The notes under the pieces were generated by a model, which searched no databases, had not been told where the DNA came from, and was given only the letters and a program-made list of their open reading frames with translations. Shown in pieces: positions 16,685 to 25,696 of a stretch of DNA of 64,000 nt. A program made the position numbers and the translations under genes. The DNA is taken from positions 1-64,000 of the forward strand of contig CAZCLF010000007.1 of assembly GCA_964499485.1 (NCBI GenBank), in the 5' to 3' direction. Position 1 is the first letter of the stretch; each line of letters begins with the position of its first letter. This stretch comes from Ga0074130 sp964499485. Lineage in GTDB: Bacteria; Pseudomonadota; Gammaproteobacteria; Burkholderiales; Rhodocyclaceae.

Positions 16685-17931
16685 TGTTCCGTCGGCAACT
16701 TGGCGCGCAGACGCTCGATTTCGGCCCAGATCGTGGCAGCTTCGTAGCGTGCATTGATCAGTTCGTTACGCGCAGCTCGGTACACCCGTTGCGCATCAAG
16801 CACTTCCAGAATACCGCGCTCGCCAAAGCGATAGGCGTGCTCAGCTATCCGTACCGCGTTCTCGGCTTGGCGCACGATCCCTGATTCCAGTGCATTCACT
16901 TGAGCCTGGGCGATTTGATATTGTTCGTAGGCCACTTCAACACTGCGATCAAGCGAGAACTCGTAATGGGCAAGTTCGTTGTTCGCACGTGACAAATTGG
17001 CCCGCGCCTCACCAATCGGACCGGTACGCCAATCCCACAGCGGGATGGTCATGACCACGCCAATGCGTGATGTCTGCAATTCTGGGTCGGTTTCACGGCT
17101 GCCGCGAATAGCCAGCGTTGGAAGCCGTTTCGCGCGCTCAAGATCCAGTTGCTTAGTTGCTCGTTGCTGCTCGGCTCGGGCACGTAGCAAATCTGGATTG
17201 GTTGCACTGATTTCTTTGCGTAAGCTATCAATGTCGCTGATTTCCAAGGGGTCTTGGAGCCGTCCTTTGAGCACAAAATTTTCAGGGAGGGCAGGGCCAA
17301 TCAAGGCACGCAGTGAGGCACGCGCCTGCGTGACGCGCAGCTCTGCCGAATAGGCATTTTTCTGCGAATTGAGCATTTCAGCATCTGCTTTGACCAACTC
17401 GAAGCGTGGCGCTTCACCCGTTTCAACCCGCAGGGCGATACGGTCACGCACGCCTTCCATCTGCGTCTGATCTTCTAACGCGGCTTTCAGCTCTGCTTGG
17501 CGACGCAACACATCAAAGTAGCGCTGACGAATACGCGCAATGATGTCTGCTTCCAAGCCACGGCCCAACGCGGAGACTGATTCCAAGCCAGCCTCTGCAG
17601 CGCCAATACGGGCGCTGCGTGTCCAAGGCAGATCGATAGGCTGGGTAATCGTATATTGGCGAACGTCACCGGGAACGCCAGTGGCCTGGCGGGCCGTGCT
17701 TTGTCCTTTTTGGAACTCAATCTCCGGGTTAGGAAAAGCACGGGCCGTCGTTACGGCTGAGGTTGCTACTTCGATCTGGTTGCGTGCTGCTTGAATATTT
17801 CGGCCAGATACGTGAGCAAGCTTTTCAAGTTGCTCGCGGGTGAAACTTGGCGGTTCTGCAGCTGATGTCGCGGTAGCGATCATTAGCATGGCAAGGAGAG
17901 GAGTGGCAAAGCGCGTGCATTTTGGGTTCAT
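16681..17931 (-). CDS. Outer membrane efflux channel, CzcC/CusC (TolC) family
   Basis: 416 residues with a signal peptide (cleavage expected near TATSAAEPP, about residue 25) and two outer membrane efflux protein repeats, each a long coiled-coil pair (about 40-220 and 235-410). It forms the trimeric exit duct for the tripartite heavy-metal efflux system encoded with the two downstream genes. No lipobox cysteine is seen. First gene of the operon channel-adaptor-pump-P-II. No metal-responsive regulator gene (MerR, ArsR or two-component) lies adjacent, so control must come from elsewhere or through the P-II-like protein. Confidence 0.92.
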   Translation of the reverse strand: MNPKCTRFATPLLAMLMIATATSAAEPPSFTREQLEKLAHVSGRNIQAARNQIEVATSAVTTARAFPNPEIEFQKGQSTARQATGVPGDVRQYTITQPIDLPWTRSARIGAAEAGLESVSALGRGLEADIIARIRQRYFDVLRRQAELKAALEDQTQMEGVRDRIALRVETGEAPRFELVKADAEMLNSQKNAYSAELRVTQARASLRALIGPALPENFVLKGRLQDPLEISDIDSLRKEISATNPDLLRARAEQQRATKQLDLERAKRLPTLAIRGSRETDPELQTSRIGVVMTIPLWDWRTGPIGEARANLSRANNELAHYEFSLDRSVEVAYEQYQIAQAQVNALESGIVRQAENAVRIAEHAYRFGERGILEVLDAQRVYRAARNELINARYEAATIWAEIERLRAKLPTEQ

Positions 17932-18240
17932 GTCTCACATTGAGCAAAAAACAGACCATCCGCGAATTTTAGTTCACGGTTCAGGGAATGGCAGATCAGA
18001 CCTTTGCCGTTTTTGAAAGTTCCGTGCAAGGTTTCTACTCTTTTATGTTGCATTGCAGCAGCTTGTGAAAGCTCTTCACTGTAGTGCTTGCACGAAGGGC
18101 GTTAGTAAAAAAACCTGTCTTTGTGGCTATTTACAAAAGCTGTCATCACTAGCGTAGAGATTGTATGCGCAATCTTGAAGCAAATGCACGAAAGTGGTGC
18201 GTCAGGTGCCCGTCAGGTAAGGTGTCGGTGCATGGAAATA
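17932..18240. other. Non-coding gap upstream of the metal efflux operon
   Basis: About 310 bp without a credible gene on either strand. It should hold the promoter of the leftward efflux operon, but no strong sigma-70 pair stands out. One short inverted repeat, AGATTG (18158-18163) and CAATCT (18170-18175) separated by 6 bp, could be an operator. No tRNA or other RNA gene was recognised. Confidence 0.5.
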
Positions 18241-18267
18241 AAAAAGCCCGCCAAAGGCGGGCTTTTT
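18241..18267 (-). terminator. Intrinsic terminator of the leftward chemoreceptor gene
   Basis: A perfect 12-bp stem (AAAAAGCCCGCC and GGCGGGCTTTTT) with an AAA loop lies 12 bp beyond the stop codon of the chemoreceptor gene. The A-run on the plus strand gives a U-run for leftward transcription, and the T-run makes it competent in both directions. Confidence 0.9.
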
Positions 18268-18279
18268 GAGGGGGGCGGC

Positions 18280-19875
18280 TTACTTGTAAACACCGCAACC
18301 GATGATCATGTCGCCCACTCTGCGGATGTAAGACGTTTTGCTCTCGACTTCCTTGGTTTCCGGGTTGAGGAACATGTAGTCCTGCCAACCACTGCCATCC
18401 TTGCGTGCAATTTCAATGCGCTCTTGGATAAAGTGCTTTCCATGAGCGTCTGTAGCGTTCGCCATGTTCTTGCCGATCAAGGTGGGGTTGCCACCGTGCG
18501 CGAGGACAGTGCCATCCATGCCATAAACAAAAATGTACAAATCGCGGATGACAAACTCGCCAAGCGGATCATTAATCTTGGAGAACGATGTCTGGCGACC
18601 ACTGGATTCGACCATGAGGGCCGCTTTATCCACCAGATTCTTGGCATCGTTGGCCGTACCGCCAGAAAACGCGCTGATGGCTTGCTTGAGTGCAGAGGCG
18701 GTTTTATCCAAGTGGGTTGCTTCTGCTGAAATCTGATCCAGGCTGGCGCTGTTTTCCTGTGTCATCACAGAGATGCGCTCAACATTGTTCGCAATATCGA
18801 TACTGGCCGTGCTTTGTTCGCTGACGGCATTGGCAATTTCATGCACCATGTGAACTGCTTCTTGGGCGCCATGATTGATGTCATCGAGAGCGGTACCTGC
18901 CTTCTGAGCCAGCGCAACGCCTTGGAGAACTTGTTCAGCCCCTGCAGCCATACCATCGACCGCTGCATGCATGTTGCTTTGGATGGTTGAGATCATGCCG
19001 CTGATCTCATTGGTAGCACCAGCCGTACGCTCGGCGAGTTTCCGTACTTCGTCGGCTACGACAGCAAATCCACGGCCTTGCTCGCCAGCACGGGCGGCTT
19101 CAATTGCTGCATTCAGGGCCAGTAGATTGGTTTGGTCGGCAATGTCCTTAATGACCTGGACGATACTGCTGATTTCTTGCGTACGTTGTCCAAGCTCGGT
19201 GACCTGAGCCGATGAATTTTTGAAAGACTCAGCGATGCGGGTCATTTCCGATGAGGCTTCACGCACGACTGCGGCGCCTTCTTCAGAGAGTGTTGAGGCC
19301 TTGCGTGACACGGCTTCAGTGTCGCTTGCTTGGTTGGAGACGTGGTTAATACTGGTGGTGACCTGTTCAACCGCGGCTGCTACGCTGGCGGCAGCATCAC
19401 TTTGTTGCTGAGAGCTGCGAGCGATGTGGCTCGTCTGCACCGAAAGTTTAGCAACAGCGTCAGACACCGAGTTCGCTTGGCTGGACACATCCGCAATCAT
19501 GCGTTTGATGGCTTTGCCCATACTGTTAAAGGCACTGGCTGTTGCACCAAATTCGTCTTTTGTCTGTAGCTGAGCCCGTGAGGATAGATCTCCCTTGGCA
19601 AAGCGAGCGATCGCGCTTCCCAGAATTTTGGTGCTATTCATCAAAGATAAATACAGCCCAATGAATAGGTAAGCACCTGAAGCTGCGATAAACATGCACA
19701 CCCATAGGGTGTAACGCACCCAGTCCGGGAGGGTGATGATGTCCATAAAGTCCACATACGCCATCGCCGCCAGCGCAGTGAAAGGGAATCCAAGCAGAAC
19801 AACGAGAAATAAGAATTTCTGGCCAAGGCTCAGGGAGTCGAGCAATTTGCGGGCAGGGGCGAATAATGCTTGCAT
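18280..19875 (-). CDS. Methyl-accepting chemotaxis protein with C-terminal Cache-like sensor domain
   Basis: 531 residues. Two closely spaced membrane helices (about 17-45 and 52-78) leave almost no periplasmic loop. A HAMP region follows (about 78-130) and then the signalling helices with the highly conserved hairpin tip (ALNAAIEAARAGEQGRGF, VVADEVRKLAERT, about 253-285). After the signalling domain, from about residue 425 to the end, lies a compact alpha/beta domain. Its features (DLYIFVYGMDGTVLAHGGNP, then GWQDYMFLNPETK and a final VGDMIIGCGVYK) look like a single Cache domain. That domain would be cytoplasmic, so the receptor probably senses an internal ligand. Monocistronic, with its own terminator; the ligand is unknown. 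Confidence 0.9.
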   Translation of the reverse strand: MQALFAPARKLLDSLSLGQKFLFLVVLLGFPFTALAAMAYVDFMDIITLPDWVRYTLWVCMFIAASGAYLFIGLYLSLMNSTKILGSAIARFAKGDLSSRAQLQTKDEFGATASAFNSMGKAIKRMIADVSSQANSVSDAVAKLSVQTSHIARSSQQQSDAAASVAAAVEQVTTSINHVSNQASDTEAVSRKASTLSEEGAAVVREASSEMTRIAESFKNSSAQVTELGQRTQEISSIVQVIKDIADQTNLLALNAAIEAARAGEQGRGFAVVADEVRKLAERTAGATNEISGMISTIQSNMHAAVDGMAAGAEQVLQGVALAQKAGTALDDINHGAQEAVHMVHEIANAVSEQSTASIDIANNVERISVMTQENSASLDQISAEATHLDKTASALKQAISAFSGGTANDAKNLVDKAALMVESSGRQTSFSKINDPLGEFVIRDLYIFVYGMDGTVLAHGGNPTLIGKNMANATDAHGKHFIQERIEIARKDGSGWQDYMFLNPETKEVESKTSYIRRVGDMIIGCGVYK

Positions 19876-19962
19876 GGGGATTTCTCCATTTATTGCTTAT
19901 TGTTGTGCAGCGGCCGCGAGCTGTTCCATTCAGCGTATTTGCCTAGTGAGGTTTTAGGCCCG

Positions 19963-19996
19963 CCTAATCGCCCTTGCTGCCAGAAGAGCGATTAGG
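19963..19996. repeat. Inverted repeat between acnB and the chemoreceptor gene
   Basis: CCTAATCGC (19963-19971) and GCGATTAGG (19988-19996) form a perfect 9-bp stem with a 16-nt loop. It lies about 100 bp downstream of acnB and 90 bp upstream of the chemoreceptor start, both leftward. There is no T-run, so it may be a weak terminator, an mRNA 3'-end structure for the acnB operon, or an operator. Confidence 0.45.
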
Positions 19997-20098
19997 TTCG
20001 TTTATTTCATTTCAGTATTCATTCTAGCGGTATTTTCACTTAAAGTCGCGCTGGATATGAAAAAAAGTGAATACTGAGGGGCCAGTCAGGTCAAGGGG

Positions 20099-22696
20099 TT
20101 ATACAGAAATTGTATCGGCCAGTTCGCGGAATTCTGCAATTTGGTCGAAATTCATATAACGGTAAATATCACCTGCTTTCTCATTCACGATATTGACCTG
20201 TGTCAGATATTCCTCTTTGCTCGGGATCCGGCCTAGCAGTGCGCATACTGCCGCCAGCTCGGCCGAGCTTAGATAAACACGGGTATCAATGCCAAGTCGG
20301 TTGGGGAAGTTGCGGGTCGAGGTGGAAACCGCGGTACTTCCTTTCTTGATTTGCGCTTGATTGCCCATGCACAGCGAGCAGCCAGGCATTTCCATACGGG
20401 CGCCGGATTTTCCGAGGATGGCGTAATAGCCTTCCTCGTTAAGGATCATGGCGTCCATCTTTGTGGGAGGGGCGATCCATAGACGGGTAGGGATGTCCGT
20501 TTTGCCGTCCAGCACCTTACCTGCAGCGCGGAAATGGCCAATGTTGGTCATACAGCTGCCGATAAAGACTTCATCGATCTTGTCGCCAGCGACTTCCGAC
20601 AGCGGCTTGATGTCGTCCGGGTCATTTGGACAAGCGAGCAGGGGCTCATGAATCTCGGCCAGGTCAATTTCGATCACAGCTGCGTATTCAGCATCCTTGT
20701 CCGACTCAAGCAGTTGCGGATTGGCAATCCAGGCTTGCATCGCCTGAATGCGCCGCGTGAGTGTCCGCTTGTCTTCGTAGCCTTCAGCGATCATCCACTT
20801 CATCAGCGTGATATTCGAGTTCAGGTATTCGATGATCGGTTCTTTGTCGAGCTTGACCGTGCAGCCGGCGGCAGAGCGTTCTGCGGATGCGTCAGAGAAC
20901 TCAAACGCTTGCTCTACCTTGAGTTTTGGCATGCCTTCGATTTCAAGGATGCGGCCAGAGAACACGTTTTTCTTGCCCTGCTTGGCGACGGTCAGCAAGC
21001 CTTGCTTGATGGCGTAGTAGGGGATGGCATTGACCAAGTCACGGAGGGTGATGCCAGGTTGCATTTCACCCTTGAAGCGAACAAGCACTGACTCGGGCAT
21101 GTCTAGGGGCATGACGCCGGTGGCGGCGGCAAATGCCACAAGGCCAGATCCGGCAGGGAAGGAAATGCCAATCGGGAAGCGGGTGTGCGAGTCACCACCG
21201 GTGCCTACGGTATCAGGCAACAGGAAGCGATTGAGCCACGAGTGAATCACGCCATCACCCGGACGCAGGGAGACGCCGCCACGTGCCGTAATGAAGGAGG
21301 GCAGGGTGCGATGGGTCTTGATGTCCACCAGCTTGGGGTAGGCCGCGGTGTGGCAGAACGACTGCATCACCAAGTCAGCCGAGAAGCCCAGACAGGCGAG
21401 GTCCTTCAGCTCATCACGAGTCATTGGGCCAGTTGTGTCTTGGGAGCCAACAGATGCCATGCGTGGTTCGCAGTAGGTGCCCGGGCGAATACCTTGCTGA
21501 TTGCCATTGACCGTTGGCAGGCCGCAGGCGCGACCGACCATCTTTTGTGCCAACGTGAAGCCCTTGCCGGTATCGACCGGCGGCTTGGGCAAACGGAACA
21601 GCGTGGAAGCAGGCAAGCCAAGCGCTTCACGCGCACGCGTGGTCAGACCGCGGCCGATGATCAGGTTGATGCGGCCACCTGCACGGACTTCGTCGAGCAG
21701 CACTTCTGATTTGTAGCTGAAGGTTGATACCACGGTGCCATTCTTTTCGACCTTACCTGCGAGTGGGTAGATATCGATTACGTCACCCATGTGGAGCTGC
21801 GAAACATCGCACTCAATAGGGAGGGCGCCAGCATCTTCTTGGGTGTTGAAGAAGATAGGCGCAATCTTGCCGCCGAGACAGTAGCCGCCGAAGCGTTTGT
21901 TGGGTACATAGGGGATGTCATCGCCGGTCCACCACAGTACGGAGTTGGTTGCGGACTTGCGTGAAGAGCCGGTTCCCACCACATCGCCGACATAAGCAAT
22001 CGGCACGCCTTTGGCCTTAAGTTCCTGCAGGAACTTGATGGGGCCCAGTTCGCCTGGCTTGTCGGGGGTGATGCCATCGCGTGGGTTTTTCAGCATGGCC
22101 AGTGCGTGCAGTGGAATATCCGGGCGACTCCAGGCATCGGGCGCGGGGGATAGATCATCGGTATTCGTTTCGCCCGTGACCTTGAATACGGCGACCGTGA
22201 TTTTTTCCGGCACATTTGGGCGGGAGGTGAACCACTCCGCATCTGCCCATGACTGCATAACGGCCTTGGCACTATTGTTACCAGACTTGGCAAGCTCAGC
22301 CACGTCATGGAAATAGTCGAACATCAGCAGTGTGTGCTTGAGGGCATTGGCTGCAGTGGCACCCACCTCAGCGTCTGCAAGCAGGTCGATCAATGGCTTA
22401 ACGTTGTAGCCACCAAGCATGGTGCCGAGTAGTTCGGTCGCACGCGTGCGGGAGATCAAGCTATTTTTTTCTTCGCCTTTGGCGACCGCAGCGAGAAATT
22501 TAGCTTTGATCTCTGCGGCATCATCGACGCCTGCAGGAATGCGGTAGGTGATCAGATTCAGTAGCTCGGCAGCATCTTGGCCGGCGGGAGCGCGTAAAAG
22601 CTCGATCAGTGCCGCCGTTTGCTGCTTAGTCAGCGGGAGAGGGGGGATGCCTTGGGCGGCGCGCTCGGCGACGTGTTGGCGATAGGCTTCAATCAT
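20099..22696 (-). CDS. acnB: Aconitate hydratase B (bifunctional with 2-methylisocitrate dehydratase)
   Basis: 865-residue [4Fe-4S] enzyme interconverting citrate and isocitrate; the AcnB type can also dehydrate 2-methylisocitrate. The domain order is that of AcnB, with the N-terminal HEAT-like domain and the swivel domain before the catalytic core. Cluster cysteines are visible in FIGSCMTNIGHFRAAG (about 710-725) and in GCSLCMGNQAQ (about 768-778), plus one in the preceding core near SFCHTAAYPK. Third gene of the leftward mdh-lyase-acnB group, 15 bp after the CitE-like gene. Its cluster would be supplied by the ISC operon found 25 kb away in this window. Confidence 0.97.
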   Translation of the reverse strand: MIEAYRQHVAERAAQGIPPLPLTKQQTAALIELLRAPAGQDAAELLNLITYRIPAGVDDAAEIKAKFLAAVAKGEEKNSLISRTRATELLGTMLGGYNVKPLIDLLADAEVGATAANALKHTLLMFDYFHDVAELAKSGNNSAKAVMQSWADAEWFTSRPNVPEKITVAVFKVTGETNTDDLSPAPDAWSRPDIPLHALAMLKNPRDGITPDKPGELGPIKFLQELKAKGVPIAYVGDVVGTGSSRKSATNSVLWWTGDDIPYVPNKRFGGYCLGGKIAPIFFNTQEDAGALPIECDVSQLHMGDVIDIYPLAGKVEKNGTVVSTFSYKSEVLLDEVRAGGRINLIIGRGLTTRAREALGLPASTLFRLPKPPVDTGKGFTLAQKMVGRACGLPTVNGNQQGIRPGTYCEPRMASVGSQDTTGPMTRDELKDLACLGFSADLVMQSFCHTAAYPKLVDIKTHRTLPSFITARGGVSLRPGDGVIHSWLNRFLLPDTVGTGGDSHTRFPIGISFPAGSGLVAFAAATGVMPLDMPESVLVRFKGEMQPGITLRDLVNAIPYYAIKQGLLTVAKQGKKNVFSGRILEIEGMPKLKVEQAFEFSDASAERSAAGCTVKLDKEPIIEYLNSNITLMKWMIAEGYEDKRTLTRRIQAMQAWIANPQLLESDKDAEYAAVIEIDLAEIHEPLLACPNDPDDIKPLSEVAGDKIDEVFIGSCMTNIGHFRAAGKVLDGKTDIPTRLWIAPPTKMDAMILNEEGYYAILGKSGARMEMPGCSLCMGNQAQIKKGSTAVSTSTRNFPNRLGIDTRVYLSSAELAAVCALLGRIPSKEEYLTQVNIVNEKAGDIYRYMNFDQIAEFRELADTISV

Positions 22697-22711
22697 GGTG
22701 GCTCCTGATGG

Positions 22712-23719
22712 CTAAATGCTGAAAAAACGTTGCTGAGTCTGCTCGGGCAGAGTCATGCCGGTGGCATGGGCGCGCTGGAGTAGTTCCCAGTAGTAACGGA
22801 AAGAGGCTCGGTCATGTAATTTGCCGGCATGCTGGATGGGGCCCCAGTCGGCATCTTGTGCAGCGCAGATGATGGCGTTGGCCATGTCGACCTCGGAATA
22901 ATCCGGTTGCATGGCTTCCACGATGGGGCGAATTTGGTTGGGGTGAATGCTCCACATGCGCAGGAAGCCGAATTCCTTACGGGCTCGTGCAGCGTCGTTA
23001 GCAACAACCTGCGGGTCGCGAATCTCGGTGGTGACATTGTGCGCCGGGACGACATGATTCGCCAACGCGGCTGCTGAAATCTCGGTCTTGGCACGCGCCA
23101 TCAAGGGGTGCGAAAACTGCCCGGGGGAAACCATGGCGCTGCCCGGGACAGCACCGTGATGGCTGCTGACGAAATCCATAATGCCGAAGTCGATACTCTC
23201 AACGTGAGGCAACGCCGCGATTTGCCAGGCATCGCGTAGCGCACCGTGCGTTTCGATAAGCACATGAACGGGAATTTCTCGACGGACTCCGTAGCGGGCG
23301 CGGGTGGCATCAATGATGCCGATTTGCGTCAGAACATCGGCCGCGCGCTCCGGTTTGGGGAGGACGATGTAGGCAATGCGCTCGCCGGCGCGGCTGATTA
23401 GGATATCGAGGTCCTGACGCCAGTGTGGATGACTCAGGTCGTGTATCCGCACGCCGACTCGATCAAATTTGTTCGCATCGGAATTGATAAGTGAGGCCAC
23501 CATTTCGGCGTGCTCACGTTCGCGGCCCGTCGCGGCTCCATCTTCGCAGTCACAGGTAAGGTCAAACACCGGACCTGCTTGGGTGCTCATTTCAACTTGG
23601 AGCGCGAGTGCCTTGATGATCAGTTTTTCATTGCCAGCATAGTGTTCACAGGCTGAGAGAGCGGGGAAGCGTTTGCTGCCATCGCCGTAGAGAACTTCAT
23701 TGGGGTGTTGTGTACTCAT
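22712..23719 (-). CDS. HpcH/HpaI aldolase/citrate lyase (CitE-like, malyl-CoA lyase-type) protein
   Basis: 335 residues of the CitE-like TIM-barrel family that makes or cleaves acyl-CoA esters such as malyl-CoA, beta-methylmalyl-CoA or citryl-CoA. Visible are the substrate/Mg2+ residues in DLTCDCEDGA (about 53-62), VRIHDLSHPHW, the HVLIETHGALRDAW block (Glu metal ligand, about 154) and IDFGIMDFVSSHHGA. The C-terminal part has MWSIHPNQIRPIVEAM, typical of this family. No citrate lyase CitD/CitF partners are nearby, so a free-standing lyase or thioesterase is more likely than citrate lyase beta subunit. It lies 3 bp after mdh and before acnB, implying a TCA-linked reaction such as malyl-CoA turnover. 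The exact substrate cannot be read from sequence. Confidence 0.85.
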   Translation of the reverse strand: MSTQHPNEVLYGDGSKRFPALSACEHYAGNEKLIIKALALQVEMSTQAGPVFDLTCDCEDGAATGREREHAEMVASLINSDANKFDRVGVRIHDLSHPHWRQDLDILISRAGERIAYIVLPKPERAADVLTQIGIIDATRARYGVRREIPVHVLIETHGALRDAWQIAALPHVESIDFGIMDFVSSHHGAVPGSAMVSPGQFSHPLMARAKTEISAAALANHVVPAHNVTTEIRDPQVVANDAARARKEFGFLRMWSIHPNQIRPIVEAMQPDYSEVDMANAIICAAQDADWGPIQHAGKLHDRASFRYYWELLQRAHATGMTLPEQTQQRFFSI

Positions 23720-23722
23720 GAA

Positions 23723-24703
23723 TCACTTCAGTAGATGTTTAATAGTGTCTCGTTCTTCTTGGAGTGCTCTTGCATCGGCGTTGAGTTTGCTGCGACTAAA
23801 TGCATCAAGGCTGAGGTTTTGCACAATGCGCCATTTGCCATTCTCGGTAGTGACAGGCATGCCATAGATCAATCCAGCCGGGATGTCGTAGGCGCCATCC
23901 GAGCAGATGCCCATGCTGAGCCAGCGCCCATCGCTACCCAATATCCAGTCACGCATGTGGTTGAGAGCTGCATTCGCGGCTGAGGCGGCAGCTGCGAGGC
24001 CACGCGCTTCAATCACCTGGCTGCCCCGTTTAACGATCGTTGGGATGTACTCTCCGTGAAACCAGTTCTTGTCGAGTTGCTCGATAACGGGCTTTCCGTC
24101 AGCAGTGGCATAGCGCAGATCTACATACATTTCTGGGGAGTGCGTGCCCCACACACAAACACGATCAATCGACGCAATTGGTTTTTTCAAATGGAAGGCT
24201 AGTTGTGTCACTGCGCGGTTGTGATCCAAGCGCAACATTGCTGTGAAGTTTTCACGTGGCAAATCGGGAGCGCAGCTCATTGCGATTAATGCATTGGTGT
24301 TGGCAGGATTGCCCACCACCATGACCTTCACATCCCTTGAGGCCACTGCATTGAGCGCTTTCCCTTGCTGCGTGAAAATTGCTGCATTGGCGACAAGCAG
24401 GTCTTTGTTTTCCATCCCTTTACTACGAGGACGTGCGCCGACCAAAATTGCAATATCTGCATCTTTAAAAGCGACAAGTGGGTCGTCGGTGTGAATGAGG
24501 TCGATGAGCAGCGGAAATGCGCCATCTTCAAGCTCAAGTACAACCCCGTTCAGGGCGGGCAGTGAGGGGGTGGTTTCAAGCAGTTGCAGGATGATGGGCT
24601 GGTCCTTGCCCAGCATATCTCCGCCGGCAATACGGAATAGCAAGGCATAACCAATTTGACCGGCTGCGCCAGTGACGGCAATGCGGATAGGGGCTTTGCT
24701 CAT
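23723..24703 (-). CDS. mdh: Malate dehydrogenase
   Basis: 326 residues, NAD-dependent oxidation of malate to oxaloacetate in the TCA cycle. The N-terminal nucleotide motif is TGAAGQIGYALLFRIA (about 11-26). The catalytic His lies in VWGTHSPEMY and the substrate arginines in GARPRSKGMENKDLL and LDHNRAVTQLA. This is the 'cytosolic-like' MDH type common in betaproteobacteria. First gene of the leftward mdh-lyase-acnB operon and divergent from the GntR regulator gene. A TTGACA -35 element for leftward transcription lies at 24812-24807, but the matching -10 (around AGTACG) is weak. Confidence 0.96.
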   Translation of the reverse strand: MSKAPIRIAVTGAAGQIGYALLFRIAGGDMLGKDQPIILQLLETTPSLPALNGVVLELEDGAFPLLIDLIHTDDPLVAFKDADIAILVGARPRSKGMENKDLLVANAAIFTQQGKALNAVASRDVKVMVVGNPANTNALIAMSCAPDLPRENFTAMLRLDHNRAVTQLAFHLKKPIASIDRVCVWGTHSPEMYVDLRYATADGKPVIEQLDKNWFHGEYIPTIVKRGSQVIEARGLAAAASAANAALNHMRDWILGSDGRWLSMGICSDGAYDIPAGLIYGMPVTTENGKWRIVQNLSLDAFSRSKLNADARALQEERDTIKHLLK

Positions 24704-24855
24704 GATGCCTCCTGCGAATCTACTTTCAGATTTAACTGGCCATCATTCTAAACGGATGGCCACCGTGCGAGAGACTTACTCTCCGTACTAATTACGTTGA
24801 TTTTGATGTCAATTTCAGTGTAGGTTGCCCTGTCTGTTTTGTAAATATACATCAT

Positions 24856-24873
24856 ATGTCTTATATAAGACAT
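24856..24873. promoter_or_regulatory. 18-bp perfect palindromic operator in the mdh-gntR gap
   Basis: ATGTCTTATATAAGACAT reads identically on both strands. It lies 70 bp before the GntR-family gene and 150 bp before the divergent mdh start. It overlaps the -35 position of a possible gntR promoter whose -10 would be TATAGA (24883-24888). GTC/GAC ends around an AT core are typical of GntR-family operators, so autoregulation by the adjacent regulator, and possibly control of mdh, is the natural reading. No second copy was noticed upstream of sdhC, gltA or sucA. Confidence 0.7.
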
Positions 24874-24943
24874 GAATTAGGGTATAGACGATGGCAAAAA
24901 ATTGTGTTTTACTCAAACTACATTCAGTTAATGGCTAGTTCCC

Positions 24944-25669
24944 ATGAGCGGCTCTCCGACCTTCAGCCCGTTGTATCGCCAGATCAAGGCGTTGCTATTG
25001 CAGGCTTTGGATAGTGGCGAATGGCGTCCAGGTGCCGCGATCCCAAGCGAGTCAGAACTGGCCGTGCGTTACAGCGTCAGTCAAGGCACCGTCCGCAAAG
25101 CCATCGATGAGTTGGCAACTGAAAAACTGCTGATTCGCAAGCAGGGTAAGGGCACTTTTGTTGCCACCCATAACGACCCTCGTCAATTTTTTCGCTTTCT
25201 ACGCCTCGTTCCGCTGAATGGCGAGGTAACGCCTGCGCGCAGCGTGCCGCTTGAGTGCTGGCAGGCAAAGGCAGGTCCTGAGCCGGCGCGCATGCTCGAT
25301 GTGCCCCATGGCGCGCCGCTGATCGTGGTGCGCCGCGTGTTGCAGTTCAATAAGCGCAACGTGGTGGGCGACGAAATCTATTTGCCGGCTGAGCCATTTC
25401 GCGGTCTCGACATGGACATGCTCAAAGCCCATGAAGGATCGCTGTACAGTTTGTTCGAGGCGAAATTTGGCGTGCACATGATTCGTGCCCAGGAGCGTGT
25501 TCGTGCCGTGCTCGCTGATCGTGAGGGTTCCGAATTACTCGGTGTCGAAGAAGGAAGTCCGCTGCTCTCGGTGGAACGTATCAGCTACACCTATGGAGAT
25601 CGGCCGATGGAATGGCGGCGAGGCTTGTATTCCACCGTTGATCACTGTTATCTCAACGAGTTGAACTAA
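24944..25669 (+). CDS. GntR-family (HutC/UTRA subfamily) transcriptional regulator
   Basis: 241 residues. The N-terminal winged helix-turn-helix (about 8-75) contains the GntR hallmark WRPGAAIPSESELAVRYSVS and QGTVRKAIDEL. The rest (about 95-235) is a UTRA ligand-binding domain, typical of HutC regulators that bind small carboxylates, sugars or amino acid derivatives. It lies divergent from mdh-lyase-acnB and immediately upstream of sdhCDAB, with a perfect palindrome in its promoter region. A role in controlling TCA-cycle genes in response to an intermediate is inferred; the effector is not predictable. Confidence 0.88.
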   Translation: MSGSPTFSPLYRQIKALLLQALDSGEWRPGAAIPSESELAVRYSVSQGTVRKAIDELATEKLLIRKQGKGTFVATHNDPRQFFRFLRLVPLNGEVTPARSVPLECWQAKAGPEPARMLDVPHGAPLIVVRRVLQFNKRNVVGDEIYLPAEPFRGLDMDMLKAHEGSLYSLFEAKFGVHMIRAQERVRAVLADREGSELLGVEEGSPLLSVERISYTYGDRPMEWRRGLYSTVDHCYLNELN

Positions 25670-25696
25670 ATATGATCACGCGCAAACTTTCTAGGC

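Noticed and set aside
17932..18279. tRNA or riboswitch in the largest gene-free gap
   Set aside because: No cloverleaf, T-loop consensus or known riboswitch core could be seen; only a short inverted repeat and the chemoreceptor terminator.
18121..18729. Plus-strand 202-codon frame starting in the gap upstream of the efflux operon
   Set aside because: It runs through the chemoreceptor terminator and then antisense through that gene; no ribosome site or domain.
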